From contig OX328103.1 of the NCBI GenBank assembly GCA_946811185.2, positions 27,944,172-28,008,171 on the forward strand: 64,000 nt of DNA, read 5' to 3'. Below, in pieces: positions 1-10,900 of this stretch (its first letter is position 1; each line of letters opens with the position of its first letter). A program made the position numbers and the translations under genes. The stretch comes from Hippopus hippopus. Its lineage: Eukaryota > Mollusca > Bivalvia > Cardiida > Cardiidae. The notes beneath the pieces were generated by a model, which worked only from the letters and a program-made list of their open reading frames with translations, was not told the DNA's origin and did not search any database.

Positions 1-326
1 CAGTTGTGGGCACAAAAAGCATAAAAATATCATGATAACAGTTAGAATTATCGCGATATTTTTATCGTGAAAATTTTTGTTATCTAGATAATGGTTCCAG
101 GAAACTTTATTTTATCACGATAGTTCTCTTAAATTATCGCAGTTGCTATCTCGTATCTCCCGGCAGAAATATGCCACCATACTATTGCAATAATATTTAA
201 GAGAACTATCGTGATAAAACAAAGTTTCCTGGAAATGTTATCTAGATAATAAAAAAATTGATGATAAAAATATCGCGATAATTCTTACTGTTATCATGAT
301 TTTTTTTGCTTGCGTGCCCACAACTG
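1..326. repeat. Foldback (MITE-like) element with terminal inverted repeats
   Basis: The ends are CAGTTGTGGGCA and its complement TGCCCACAACTG. The arms remain complementary for about 110 bp on each side, around a centre near 150-190. The arms are rich in small palindromes such as ATCGCGAT and TATCATGATA. There is no coding capacity. Partial relatives lie at about 590-810 and at 53220-53277. The left flank is cut by the window edge, so a target duplication cannot be checked. Confidence 0.75.
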
Positions 327-1919
327 ACATTCACGGTATCTATAGTTAGATACGGTTTTGGAACATCTTCGTCTACCACGTTATGAATTTGCCTTTTCCC
401 TGAATGGTTTTAAAGTTGTTCGTAGGAGGCGTTTCGAGTCGTCTTTGTGATTTTACAGACTATTGTTTATTTCGGGTCTTGTCAAAATTTACAACTGATA
501 ATAATTCGAATTTCTACTTACTGCGATCTTGTGAAGTCAAAAACTACCGAGGTCATCCAAATGGTGAATTTTCTATTTATAGATATCGAGAAACGGATAG
601 AACTATCACGATAATTTTATCTCGAATGTCAGCTTCGTGCACCATTGAGAAATTTTGAGTTAAAATATTAAGTTTATCGTGATATTTTTTTTCAGGAAAC
701 TTTTCACTATCTGAATAAAATTTTCAGGAAACTTTAAGTTATCGCGATAGTTTTCTAAAATTATCATGATAGCTATCTCGTATCTCGTGGCAGAAATATG
801 CCACCATAATATTGGACTAAAAGATTTAGATAAAAAAGGAATGAGACATTTTTAACCCTTCTCACCGCATGGCAAAAACAGGGCTTTTGAGGGCAGCATG
901 GATCAGGATAATGCTGCAAAGAACATTCCACCTAATCATGGATCTAAACCGGTCCTTTGCTTAGTAAAGCATTAGAAATAAAATTCTTTCTTAGTTTAGG
1001 CGAATTGTATTTTCTGTCATGGAAAGAGGTCAAATATGTAGATTTGAAAGAGTGAGAAAAATCTCAGCCCAGTATTAATCATTTATCGTTTAAAAATACA
1101 TCTATACTCGTTTTCAGGCAGTTTTAAGCCAGTTTTTAACCCATTTAATCCTTCTTTTTTTGAAACTATAACCGTTCTTGTATCTTCATGCCAAAGGTTG
1201 CCCCTGATGGCTGCAAGATTGCACATATTGCGTCGGATATAAAATGTATTTCATGTTTTGGAGGCCTTCAAAGCAATTGCTATTGTCGTTTCCGGTTTGC
1301 AATGAGGATAGTCCCCATGTGTTTTTCTATCCCTTACACCATATATATTATGAATTTGTCTATGTTTACACAGCTGATCCATTCTACACACTTTTGAGTT
1401 TAAACACTGTTTTCTCTCTCTAACTGTAAGGATGTAACTTTGATAGAGCTCTTATGTGATTTTCCGACTAAATTTTACAAAGCATACTTATGGATCAGCC
1501 CTGGTTTTAGATGCAATTAAATTTGAACCATGGACTGTGAAAAAGGGCTTAATTCAACTGCAAAAAGTATCGACCAATGTTAGCCTGCGCAGTCCGCACA
1601 GGCTGACATGGGTCAATACTTTTAGCTATTTGTAATTTGTTTTGCAAGTCAAAGAATCGTTCTACCTTAGGATCAAGTAGATTGTTATACAAAATGGATT
1701 TTATGGATACTTGGTTATTTAATGACTTGCATGCTATAATGCATCACGAAAATGCATTAAATATTTTTTTTGCCAGGGCATGGCCCCCTTTTTTTATTCG
1801 AATACTTAAAACTAACGAGACAGGTAGATTGTTAAATTCGAAAGTATTTACTAAAGTATTCGGATTCTTTTTATGCTTTACACGACATCGAATTATCGAT
1901 ATTTTTCTGTAAATTTCAG
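327..1919. other. Non-coding: probable intron of the left-edge C1q gene, with repeat fragments
   Basis: No convincing gene is seen. About 590-810 is a partial relative of the foldback element at 1-326. About 1095-1400 is a diverged copy of about 58545-58835. About 870-1070 resembles about 60950-61140, inside the intron of the last C1q gene. These matches, and the exon 2 that follows, indicate intron sequence whose exon 1 lies to the left of the window. Confidence 0.55.
1525..1790. repeat. Degenerate 250-bp palindromic MITE (CAGCCTGCGCAG family)
   Basis: It carries the family hairpin around GCCTGCGCAGTCCGCACAGGC and the downstream AATGGATTTTATGGAT and ATAATGCATCACG blocks. Related copies occur at 2559, 5316, 21967, 26178, 46451, 49957, 51096, 54659, 60617 and 61446. 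This copy lies in the probable intron just upstream of the first C1q exon 2. Confidence 0.6.
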
Positions 1920-2305
1920 ACGCATTTAAAAAGCCCGCATTTTCCGTCGTTCTCGCTCAGAAACAGTTACACCATGATAGTTACAAGGTCATAAAATTCG
2001 ACAAAGAAATATCAAACATCGGCGGACATTACAGCAAGTTAACAGGTCAGTTCACGGCCCCAATCGAAGGAGTTTACATGTTTTCTGCATCTATCTTAAC
2101 GGACTTTAATCAGGAAATCTGGGGCTACATCAAAGCAGGCGGCCAAGTCGTAAAAATAAACGATCGCGGGACGGATGATCGCCATGGACAAGGCAGTAAC
2201 ACGATGGTAGTTGCCTTAAAGCGTGGAGACCACGTGACTGTTCGTTGCCGTTCAAATATATTTGGCCACGGATACACAGCATTCAGCGGTTTTTTGATTC
2301 AATGA
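1920..2305 (+). CDS. C1q domain-containing protein, exon 2 only (gene runs off the left edge)
   Basis: This is the terminal exon of a secreted C1q-domain protein. The acceptor TAAATTTCAG ends at 1919. The exon opens in phase 1 (AC completing an Asp codon) with the A-F/L-K-K-P-A-F-S-V-V-L start of the C1q fold. It then shows the hallmark F-x5-N-x4-Y-x6-F-x5-G-V-Y-M-F spacing, and it ends Y-T-A-F-S-G-F-L-I-Q-stop. It is one codon shorter than its paralogues and open throughout. It differs from them in the loop just before the last strand, where a Cys replaces the Gly found in the others. Family knowledge: bivalve C1q-domain proteins are secreted pattern-recognition lectins that bind microbial surfaces. 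In the other gene copies exon 1 lies 2.0-2.5 kb upstream, which here would be outside the window. Confidence 0.85.
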
Positions 2306-2558
2306 TACTTATCCTTAGAGCGGCACGTCGATTCGCCCAGGAGGCCGTAGACTTGCCAGAGAGAAACCAAAAGTAAACCAGAAGGAACTGTAGGAACGAA
2401 AGGATACTAATGTCCCTAATTAGCATTTTGTCTGAAACAATTCTTTTTTTTTTAATCACCATATTTCCTAAATTTATAAAGAAAAAAAAACATGATTTTA
2501 TCGGTGAATGTAAGTGTATACTATGAAACAAGTGTTGCAGACTGTTTGTAGATAAAGT
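2306..2558. other. Downstream flank of C1q exon 2, homologous to 23262-23700
   Basis: This aligns with the region after the next exon 2 (about 23262-23292 plus 23504-23700). That copy has a 211-bp palindromic element inserted after GTCGATT. No gene is seen. No AATAAA signal stands out close to the stop. Confidence 0.5.
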
Positions 2559-2819
2559 GAGCCATGCTCTGTGAAAAGGGGGCTTAATGCATTTGCGAAA
2601 AGTATCCGGCCAGGTCAGCCTGCGCAGTCCGCGCATGCTGACCTGAGCCGAAACTTTTCGCTCTTGGTCAATTTTGTGCATATCCAAGGACCAGTCTACC
2701 TCATGATTAAGTCGGTTGCTTAAAGAAATTGAAATTACGGATCCATAAGTAGGTGATGGCTAGCTTGGTACCATGAATCATGGAGATGCACTAAGTCCCC
2801 TTTTCACAGAGCATGCCTC
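2559..2819. repeat. Palindromic MITE, near-complete copy (CAGCCTGCGCAG family)
   Basis: The ends are inverted repeats: GAGCCATGCTCTGTGAAAAG at the left and CTTTTCACAGAGCATG near the right end. A GC-rich internal hairpin (CAGCCTGCGCAGTCCGCG) sits near the left arm. It has no coding capacity and is about 260 bp long. Confidence 0.75.
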
Positions 2820-3780
2820 AAGTCTTCTAATAAGCCAATATCGGCCAATGACTTATTCAACAATAATTCCTGTACGAACTAAGTGTCTTATCTTCTTTCA
2901 TGTACATGTATTTGTTGTTCTCAAATCAAAGTGGCTTCGCTTTCATTTTGTTTTTTTCGGTGTCTCTGAATATTTCTGTATAAAAGATTACACACAATTT
3001 CGTTTGTTTTTCTCTTTTGAGAGAAAAAGTCCATTGAATCTATTACCAAAGGGTTCGGTTTTTTAACGACCCTGTGAAACAGGCCTTTGAAAACACTTTG
3101 GGAAAAGGTGACAATGCTTGTAACAAGCATTTTCTCCTTCTTTAACGATATTTTCTACCATTTCAAACGTAAATATATTTATTTGGGACTCATTTAACTT
3201 GTCGTCTACAAATGCTTCCAAGTAGTATAGTCGCAAATTTTGTCGTCAGGTGAAGAGTAAACTAGGAAGCGTGTCGCTAAAACATTTCCTTGATAAAAAA
3301 CAGTGCCTTTTGTATGTAGTAAAAGCACTGAAATGAAAACGAAATGGAAATGAATGTGGTAAATGGAAATAAATGCTTTTGACAAGCGATTGCTACTTTT
3401 CCCCACACTGCTTTCCGAAGCTGTCAAAAGCACGAATGTGCAAAAGCCAGATCTGCACCAAAAAGGCCCTGATTTCCCTCAACACGGGTAAGGATTAAAC
3501 GATGAAACTTTCATCAAAAAAGTTAAACGGCATTCATTCAACTCTGTACCGGACCATAAATTTTTCAACTCGTCCAAATTGAAAGCATTTGCAGACGAAA
3601 AATGGAAAGTTGCTAAAATTTAAAGGATTTGTCTTAGAAAGGGTAGAAAACGTTGTGGAAAAGGGAATAAATACTGGCTACAAGAATTTTCTCCGTTTCC
3701 CACTATGGTTAAGAAAATCTGTCTTCCTCAGGGTGGGGAAAAATCAGGACTGTAGGAGAAAGAGTCATTTGTTTGTTTAA
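2820..3780. other. Non-coding duplicated sequence, no gene seen
   Basis: It is homologous to about 23700-25010 and in part to 48200-49300 and 56650-57180. It contains degraded hairpins of the GGGAAAAGGAGAAAATGC family near 3080-3150 and 3600-3740. Short open frames here are not conserved between copies. Confidence 0.5.
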
Positions 3781-3905
3781 ATAAATGGTGTTTAACGCCG
3801 TTATTAACCTTGTTTCAGTTATATCGCAGCGCCAGTGCATCTACCCATGCTGTCCTGGAGTATCTTCTACCAACAATTGATATATATTTTTCCCGATCCA
3901 TTGTC
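3781..3905 (-). repeat. SINE 3' fragment (GGCGTTAAACACC end), truncated
   Basis: Read on the - strand this is the 3' part of the SINE seen complete at 4946-5254: TAACTGAAACAAGG followed by CGGCGTTAAACACCAT. It lacks the tRNA-like head. The same fragment sits at the matching place in the duplicate (about 25013-25140) and at about 57184-57305, so it predates those duplications. Confidence 0.7.
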
Positions 3906-3929
3906 AACTTTCCTCAATATTTCAGGATG

Positions 3930-4510
3930 AAAACTAGGACACACAGGTCAAATCATAGAAAAACCTTGTGCACACTATTTTAGCCACAGCTTCAGACCAG
4001 TTCTCATGAAAATTAGTCAGAATATTTGTCTTGATATAATCTAAGTTTAGTGTGAAAACCGGTTGCATTGGGTCAAAGACTAGGTTACCAGGTCAAATCT
4101 TTGAAATACCTTGTGTACCCTCTAAAGGCCACATTTCTGTCCATTACTTATGGAAATTAGTCACAACATATGTCTTCAAGATGGTCTGGATGAGTATGAA
4201 AATTGATCATGTGGGGTCGAAAACTAGGTCACCAGGTCAAACCTTAGAGAAAAAACTTATGTACTATTTGGAGGCCACGTTTTCTGTTCAATACGTATGA
4301 AGTTAATAGGAATGAATGTCTTGATGATAACTCATATGAGATTGAAAATGGGTCACGTCGGGTCAAAACCTAGGTTACCAGGTCAAATTGTGGTAAAACC
4401 TTGTGTACACTCTAGAGACTACATTTTCTGTCCAGTACTCATAAAAATTACTCAGAATGTTTGTTTTGATAATATCTACAAGTATGAAAATGGGTTATGT
4501 TGATCAAAAA
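3930..4510. repeat. Tandem repeat, about 145-bp unit, four units
   Basis: The block CAGGTCAAA recurs at 3944, 4089, 4233 and 4379, a spacing of 145, 144 and 146 bp. Each unit contains an ACTAGGT(C/T)ACCAGGTCAAAT block, a CCTTGTG(T)ACAC block and a TCTGTCCA block. The units differ by scattered substitutions. Homologous arrays occur at 25170-25745 and 57330-57680. It is satellite-like non-coding DNA. Confidence 0.75.
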
Positions 4511-4945
4511 ATAAAAAAATTGGATCAATGAGAAAATTCTAGAATTTGTGTAAACTGATCAAAAGGCTCACGTGAGCAACTTCAGGGCCATGATAGCCCT
4601 CTTTTTGCGACTTGCAACAGACCACACGTGACCGACAGAGAAATTATATACATGTATAACGAGCTATTCTTTGCTTTACCGATACGCTGAAGAAAATCCT
4701 TTGAAAAATACAATGGTAGGATAAGGGTTGTTGATAAATCGAAGTACAATCCCTTGACGTAATGCACAAGCAATTTCATCGGACAAAGAAGAAGAAGAAG
4801 AAAAAAAGAGAAGAGATAGAGATTTATTCTTCATAAGAAAATACAGACTTAAGTGGACGGCAAAGGTCGAGATAGGGAGACACAGATAGTGCAGTCTGAT
4901 CTTGGATCTATACCATAAGTTTGATTTGTCATGCTTATAAGATAA

Positions 4946-5254
4946 TTGATTGATTGATTGATTGTATGGTGTTTAACGCCGTTTTCAACATTATTTCAGT
5001 TATATCGCGGCGGCCAGTGCACCTATCCATACTTTCCTGGAGTCTCTTTTCCAGTACTCCGCACAATTTTCTTTCCAAGCCACTGGCTGCTTTCTCACAT
5101 AACCATCGTCGAAACGATGGTCAGCGGTGAGAGAGGAATGAATCCTGTCGCAATAACTATCATTAATCCTCGGAAAGAAATTGGCCGAGCCAGGGAACGA
5201 ACCCACGAACCCACGAACCCCTGAATGCTACCAACTGAGCTACCGAGGCTCGGC
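4946..5254 (-). mobile_element. tRNA-derived SINE, complete, with 13-bp target duplication
   Basis: On the - strand a pol III type-2 promoter is visible: A box TAGCTCAGTTGG at 5231-5242 and a B-box-like GGTTCGTTCCC near 5193-5203. A body of about 200 bp follows, then the 3' end CGGCGTTAAACACCATACAA and a (TCAA)n tail at 4946-4965. A perfect 13-bp duplication, GCTTATAAGATAA, flanks it at 4933-4945 and 5255-5267. The duplicate locus near 26117-26150 has the uninterrupted target, so the insertion postdates the segmental duplication. An extra tandem CCCACGAA triplication sits between the A and B boxes. The 3' end resembles that of SINEs widespread in molluscs; the family name is not assigned. Confidence 0.88.
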
Positions 5255-5315
5255 GCTTATAAGATAAGAATCCTTCAGAGGTTAAGTATTTCGTGCCGTC
5301 GAAAAATGTCGAAAT

Positions 5316-5560
5316 CAGCCATTCTCTGTGAAAAGAGGATGAATGCATCTGCATAAAGTATCGACCCATGTCACCGTCTGCGCAGGCTGACATGAGTCGA
5401 AACTGTTTGCTATCAGCCAATTTCCTGCATGTCTAAGGACTGGTTTAACTCATGATTCATCCAGTTGTTGGTCAAAATTGATTTTAGGGATCCACAATTA
5501 TGTAATTACTTACATGGTATAATGCATCACAGAGATGCATTTTGCCAGAGCGTGGCTCAG
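5316..5560. repeat. Palindromic MITE (CAGCCTGCGCAG family), partly deleted hairpin
   Basis: It begins GCCATTCTCTGTGAAAAG and ends GCCAGAGCGTGGCTC. The usual GC-rich hairpin is shortened (CCGTCTGCGCAGGCTGAC). The same copy lies at 26178-26420 in the duplicated block, so it is an old insertion. Confidence 0.65.
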
Positions 5561-5597
5561 GCATTTGACACAAAAATTGAAAGTTATGTAAAAATGG

Positions 5598-5854
5598 CTT
5601 GCAACACGCGAAAAGGGGCATTCGGACATCTGCGTAAAGTCTAGTCTCGGATCAGCCTGCGCAGTCCGCGCAGGCTAATCCAAAACGACACTTTCCGTTT
5701 TTATGTAATTTTCTTTTTTGCACAAGTCTACTGAAGGAAAAAATCTAATGTAGTCGTAAAGTGCCGTCTCGAATTAGCCTGCGCGGACTGCGCAGGCTGA
5801 TCCGAGACGACACTTTACGCAAATGTCCGAATGCCCCTTTTCGCGTGTTGCAAG
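5598..5854. mobile_element. MITE with long inverted repeats (CTTGCAACACGCGAAAAGG ends)
   Basis: The left end CTTGCAACACGCGAAAAGG is matched by CCTTTTCGCGTGTTGCAAG at the right end. The inverted match continues inward through GGCATTCGGACAT and the CAGCCTGCGCAG hairpin. It is 257 bp with no coding capacity. The element is absent from the duplicated locus (about 26448-26465), where the flanks are joined. A second copy is at 55415-55666. Confidence 0.8.
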
Positions 5855-6848
5855 GCAATTATTTATATCAATCATATCCGTATCTAATTCTTCAAAATAG
5901 AAACCCATGTTAACCCACAGATTTCTATTACTTTGAAAGGTCTTCTTTATCTTTTGGTGGGCAACCATTCTCAAAAAACTAGAACTTTAGAGACCACGGC
6001 AGCTTCAAGATTCTCGGCGTCATGATACCAACCCTTTCTGGTTTCCTTTTACCGTCCGTGAAAGATCGTAATTACTCGCACTTGCATTCGGGGATGCAGA
6101 GGAATCGTCTAGATATCATATTCTGTATTTTCTATGTCGACCAATAAGGTTACACCGTAAGGTTTGTTCATGTTTGTCTGTGGGGTGTTTATACTACAAC
6201 AAACAATGGAAAAACAAAGTTTGGTGGTGTTTGAAGATCATGTGATGCACACATCACGTGATAAAAAGACAGCTTCTGACTGGTCATTAGATTTAAAAAC
6301 CATCGAATACCTGCAAAAAGAGCAAACAAAGGTGAATACGTCCAAAAATCAACTACATCGTTTGTTGATGTTTGCTTCTTTTGTTGACTGGTCTACACTA
6401 GCAAACTTGTTTGCAAACCACAGTAAACACGGTAGTTGGAGGTGTTTGCCATTAAATGTTTGCTAGTGTAGTTTAGTTTAAACATATTTTATTCATCAAT
6501 TAATTACAAGCATTTAAAGACAAATCAATAGAATAACAAAAATAACTGACGAAATGGATTTGAACGAAAGCAAAGCTTATATGGTTCTTCTCCAAATTCC
6601 AGGTACACAGTTACTGGTTAATTATAATGTAAAGCGTAAGAAAAATAATAACGGTATTTTGATAGGTACTGAGAGAAAATCGTGAGAAAAATAAATCAGG
6701 AAAAAAAAAAGATGATTGGTGTTGAGTGTTTAACGAGAGGACTAAAACTGCAGGTATTTTTCACAAGCTATTGTCTTTCCCCATGACCATCACAGATCAG
6801 TAGATATTGGATGCTATCAATAAAAGGACGTGTCGTAACTTATTGAGA
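5855..6848. other. Non-coding duplicated region with a foldback near 6392-6472
   Basis: It is homologous to 26450-27430. The + frame at 6164-6466 is 100 codons but diverges and is cut short in the duplicate, so it is not called a gene. A foldback is visible: CTACACTAGCAAAC near 6392 is matched by GTTTGCTAGTGTAG near 6460. Nothing else is recognised. Confidence 0.5.
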
Positions 6849-9800
6849 TATTACAATACAAAACAATACAAATTACTTTATTCTGCATCTCAAGTACAAT
6901 AACATACAAAAAGAGGAAATGAAGACAAAAATAAGATGAGTAAATATAAAAACATTTCACATGGTCAATGTAACTTTTTAAGAAAATAGTAGAGGTAGAG
7001 AAAAAAGAAAACAAGAGAAGACAAAAAAAAAAAAATTTTTTTTTTTTGAGAAATGGCAATAAACCCATTGTCCCCCTGGAAACAGATTTGCAAAAGAAAG
7101 TTTTCAACGCAAGTCAATAGATCTTAACTATATACATATTCTGTCTATTTGTGGGAGCCTGGTGGTAGAAGGAGAAGCTACCCGGAGTGGGTAGCCGCCC
7201 CCTCCACCACAAAGCCCTCAACAGTAGCCAGTTGCAAAGCATATGGCATATATGGGATGAACTCGTCTGTGGGGAGCAATGGGTTTAAAAAAAAAAAAAA
7301 AAAAGAAAAGAAACTATAGTTGTGCAAATGAAAAAATAATTTCAACTTCAGCAAAGTAGTTAAGGATCAGACAGCATATAAAGTGCTGTCTGATCATAGC
7401 CTTGTATTCTTGAACAGAGAGAAAACTACAATAGCATACAAGAAATAAGATGTGAGTAAATCTTACAGTAACTGATTTAAAAAGGCTGAAGATTCTAGCA
7501 GGGGAAGAGTGACCAGGGATCGCATATAAACTACGAGTAGGATCCCTGATGCATGCAAGAATACAACATCCCATCGGGAAAGCCTGCATGGCTTTATTTA
7601 ATAACTAGATCGCAAAAATAACAGACATTCTTACTTAAAGAGCAAACTAGCAAACGAACAAGGGACACCTTTATACACAGAGGGGTATGGACAATCTTAA
7701 TAGCAACCAGCTGTATTAGGACAAATAAAAGAGAGACCTTGTTAACGCAATTTTTATACCACTAAGGCATGAAAAGTTGTATTCATACTGAATAAAGTTA
7801 AAATTACAGGTTACTGTTTTTAACACACCGGTAGATTTTGTGTTGGACAGAGAGTACACCCCGTCTGTATAAACACGGAAGCGTGCTTGCATAAATTTGG
7901 GTTGAATGGAAATTCCTTTCGTTTGTAAGTATGGTAAATAGTAAGTTTGTTTTGTTTACGTTTGTGATCTATTTTTGGTATTCATCATAATGCGTTCATG
8001 ATTGGAATTGTTTCATAATCGACGACACGAATTTGCTCAAATTGATCAGTTTATTTTTATCAGTTTCATTCAGAAGCATATTGAAGTTAAACGTGTTATT
8101 GCTGTATTCCTCTAGTATAAATTTTTGACGCAGTGCATTGAAATATGGACAAGAGAACAGACAGTGCATTTCATCACATATTGCATTTGACAAACATTTA
8201 GTACATTTCCTTTCAGTGTATGGGGTGCCATTCCATCTGCCGAATTCTACTGGTAATTTATGATTGGCTGTCCTAAAAAGAAACAGACTGATGGCTAGAG
8301 AGGAGGGGAGGGTTGACAAGTAAGATTCAAATCTTAACTCGAGCTTAAATATACTATAATTTCTTGCTTTTTGAGATTGTGTCAGCTGTTGCGACCATTC
8401 TTGTCTGAAATGATCAATTAGATTGTGTCTGATCAGAGTATGGATATTTTTAACATGGTTGTGATTATGAGTAAACCAGATTATGCCATTGCCTGTGTTA
8501 AAAAGAATATTTTTTATGTATGTTAGCCATTTGTACTCATTACTAGTGTCATTTAAAACATAATCATATACTTGTCTGGAAATTTTATTTCCATGACTAC
8601 AAATAATTTTGTTCCAAAAGTTAATCATTTTTGTTTTTATATTTATTGTAAGTGGGTAACGTCCCAGTTCTCCATATAACATGTACCTTGGGGTTGATTT
8701 TTTAGCATTTACAATTTTTCTCAAAAATTCTACATGCACTTTTTCCTGAACTTCATGAGATTCATGGCCCCATATCTCCGCCCCATACAGTAAAATTGGT
8801 ACGACTGTGTGATCGAACAGTTTTAGCTGTAGATCAATTGGCAAATTAAGTGCACGTGACTGGGCCACTACAGAATGCATTGCTCTTTTAGCTTGTTCTG
8901 CAAGTTGCTTGCGTGCACTGAAAAAAGACCCATTGCTTGTGAATAAGAGACCAAGATATTTGTAATTGTTTGTAATCTCTATCACTTTGTTATCAAATCT
9001 AAAAAACATGTGATAAGAATAATTTCGTGCACCGAAAACAATAACTTTGGTTTTTTCTAGATTTACAGTTAGTTTCCACTGTTTACAATATTCATTGAAA
9101 TGGTTTAAAATATTTTGCAGCTCATGGGGTGTCTCTGCAAGAAGAATGGTATCGTCAGCATACAAAAGGACTAAGAGTCTTAACCAAAATTGTTCATCAT
9201 GATGCGAAGACAAGGTAACACCCTCACCACCTTTGATTATAAGATGTGATTCTAGATCATTAAGGAATATTGAAAATAGGATTGGAGATAAATTTTCACC
9301 TTGGCGGACTCCGGTCTCACATGAGAAAAAGGGGGACTGTTGACCATTTAGCGTAACACATGATTTAATGTTTTGATACATTTGATGAATTACTGTGAAT
9401 ATTTTACCATTAACACCTGAGGCAAGTAATTTTGACCACAAGCCTACTCTCCATACTTTGTCAAAAGCTTGTGAGAAATCCACAAAGCAACAAAAAAGTT
9501 TACGTTTTTTCTTTTTCAAAATATTAATAATGTTGTCTAGGGTAAACATGTAATCTGCACAGGAGTAATCTTTCCTAAATCCTGCTTGATTTTCGCACAG
9601 AAGCTCGTTATCCTCTATAAATTTAGTAATTCTTGAGTTTAAAATGGCAGTAAAGAGTTTGCCAAGGCCAGATAAAATTGTAATGGGTCTGTAGTTATTG
9701 GGCTCTGATGGTTGTCCTTTTCCTTTATAGATAGGGTGAATGGTTCCCTTTAACCATGACTCCGGCATATAACCTGTGTCTAAAATGGAATTGAAGAGAA

Positions 9801-10511
9801 AAACATATACAGGTAACAGTTTCTCTTTAGTACTTTTGATATATCCATTCAAAATATTATCGGTCAAACTTGATGCCTTTGAATTTTTTAAATTGGAAAT
9901 ACACTTTAATATTTCATCAGCACTAATGGGCTCATTTAAGCTGGTAACATGTAGGTCTCCTTGGCTGAAATCCAAGTTTTGGATGCTTTCATCAGCTCCA
10001 TCACTGTCTGAGTTTACAGTTTGAAAATGCTTATAAAAGTCTTCAATGCTTGGTGTTACAGATGTATTTTCTTTAGATTTTTTATTTTTTCTCAATATTC
10101 TCCAATATTTTTTGGGGTTAATACTTTGCATTTTCCTTAATTTATTTGCTGTGATATACTTATGCTTGTTTATGTAGTAGTTCATTGTCTTTTTATAATC
10201 TTTGCTGGCAATGCCAAGTTTATCTTTATAACCTTTAGTTTTAAATTTCCTGTAGTTTGCTTTAGCAACATGATAACGTTTTCGTGAAATTTGACATTGA
10301 CGTCCAAACCGAGGTTGACTACTTTTGACCATTTCATTATGCTTTTTGCAAAAAGTAATTTTGGCAGAATCATTGAGCAGATTTGTTATTTTTTGTGTGA
10401 TATTATCAATATTGTCAGGTGTAGGGTTGAGGGATTGAATTTGGTCAGTTATTTCATGTAACTTTCTATCAGAGATATTCTCTACAAATTTTTCTGACAA
10501 ATTTTTCTTTT
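6849..10511 (-). mobile_element. Non-LTR retrotransposon (LINE), inserted after the segmental duplication
   Basis: The duplicated block reads straight through (about 27437), whereas this copy carries about 3.66 kb between GAGATATTA and TTAGCAGCT. On the - strand the insert starts within the RT reading frame. It ends with a 3' region of about 1.1 kb and the tail AATAAAGTAATTTGTATTG plus TTGTATTG repeats, typical of LINE integration. A short TAA target duplication is possible. No endonuclease domain precedes the RT, so the element is probably 5'-truncated. The 3' UTR at 7020-7310 holds A/T homopolymers and a G/C-rich hairpin near 7185-7215. Confidence 0.78.
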
Positions 10512-10563
10512 TAGCAGCTCTGTCATTCAGACCGACTTTTGGAAGCCAGGAGTTCACAACCAC
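7996..10563 (-). CDS. LINE reverse transcriptase (ORF2-like), 855 codons, open
   Basis: This is a reverse transcriptase for target-primed retrotransposition. The RT core follows a linker of about 250 residues. It shows N-N-Y-R-P-I-T-I-L, then D-F-S-Q-A-F-D-K-V-W near residues 360-370 with the first catalytic Asp, then G-V-R-Q-G-E-N-L-S-P, then Y-A-D-D near residues 468-471. A C-terminal Cys/His cluster (C-T-K-C, C-D-E-M-H, C-P) lies near residues 786-806. There is no apurinic endonuclease domain, so the ORF lacks its usual N-terminal half. The first 18 or so codons, including the Met, seem to come from flanking DNA shared with the duplicate block, so the natural start is probably lost. The absence of stops suggests a young insertion. 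The clade (Jockey/I/RTE-like) cannot be fixed by eye. Confidence 0.85.
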   Translation of the reverse strand: MVVNSWLPKVGLNDRAAKKKNLSEKFVENISDRKLHEITDQIQSLNPTPDNIDNITQKITNLLNDSAKITFCKKHNEMVKSSQPRFGRQCQISRKRYHVAKANYRKFKTKGYKDKLGIASKDYKKTMNYYINKHKYITANKLRKMQSINPKKYWRILRKNKKSKENTSVTPSIEDFYKHFQTVNSDSDGADESIQNLDFSQGDLHVTSLNEPISADEILKCISNLKNSKASSLTDNILNGYIKSTKEKLLPVYVFLFNSILDTGYMPESWLKGTIHPIYKGKGQPSEPNNYRPITILSGLGKLFTAILNSRITKFIEDNELLCENQAGFRKDYSCADYMFTLDNIINILKKKKRKLFCCFVDFSQAFDKVWRVGLWSKLLASGVNGKIFTVIHQMYQNIKSCVTLNGQQSPFFSCETGVRQGENLSPILFSIFLNDLESHLIIKGGEGVTLSSHHDEQFWLRLLVLLYADDTILLAETPHELQNILNHFNEYCKQWKLTVNLEKTKVIVFGARNYSYHMFFRFDNKVIEITNNYKYLGLLFTSNGSFFSARKQLAEQAKRAMHSVVAQSRALNLPIDLQLKLFDHTVVPILLYGAEIWGHESHEVQEKVHVEFLRKIVNAKKSTPRYMLYGELGRYPLTINIKTKMINFWNKIICSHGNKISRQVYDYVLNDTSNEYKWLTYIKNILFNTGNGIIWFTHNHNHVKNIHTLIRHNLIDHFRQEWSQQLTQSQKARNYSIFKLELRFESYLSTLPSSLAISLFLFRTANHKLPVEFGRWNGTPYTERKCTKCLSNAICDEMHCLFSCPYFNALRQKFILEEYSNNTFNFNMLLNETDKNKLINLSKFVSSIMKQFQS

Positions 10564-10900
10564 AGAAAGAAAACGACATAATTATACTAAGTTAATCTTT
10601 GGCTAATATAAGTATAAACTACTTCGAATATGTTTTCGTTATCGGGTAGATTAAGATCTTCATCACCATATAAAATGACTTGAAGACTAACTTTTTTAAT
10701 TGAACTTATACTATTGTTTTAACTAACTCTTAATTCTCGGTAAAACGGGCATTCAAAGAAGTAATGCGGAGTTGATTCAACGGAGCTGCATCTACAATTT
10801 GTATTTTTCAAATACAAATGCTCATTAATATAACCTCTTACGAAGAAAGTCCGTAACAAAGAAACAAATGAATAAATGCATGGCTGAAATACAAACCGCA

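Noticed and set aside
1..326. An LTR or origin-like palindrome
   Set aside because: The symmetry is inverted throughout with no direct repeat, and short relatives occur elsewhere, which fits a foldback transposon.
3930..4510. CRISPR-like array because of regular 145-bp spacing
   Set aside because: The whole unit repeats and there are no unique spacers. The context is eukaryotic.
6164..6466. 100-codon + frame
   Set aside because: The duplicate at 26747-26971 diverges and stops early, there is no recognisable domain, and the 3' part overlaps a foldback.
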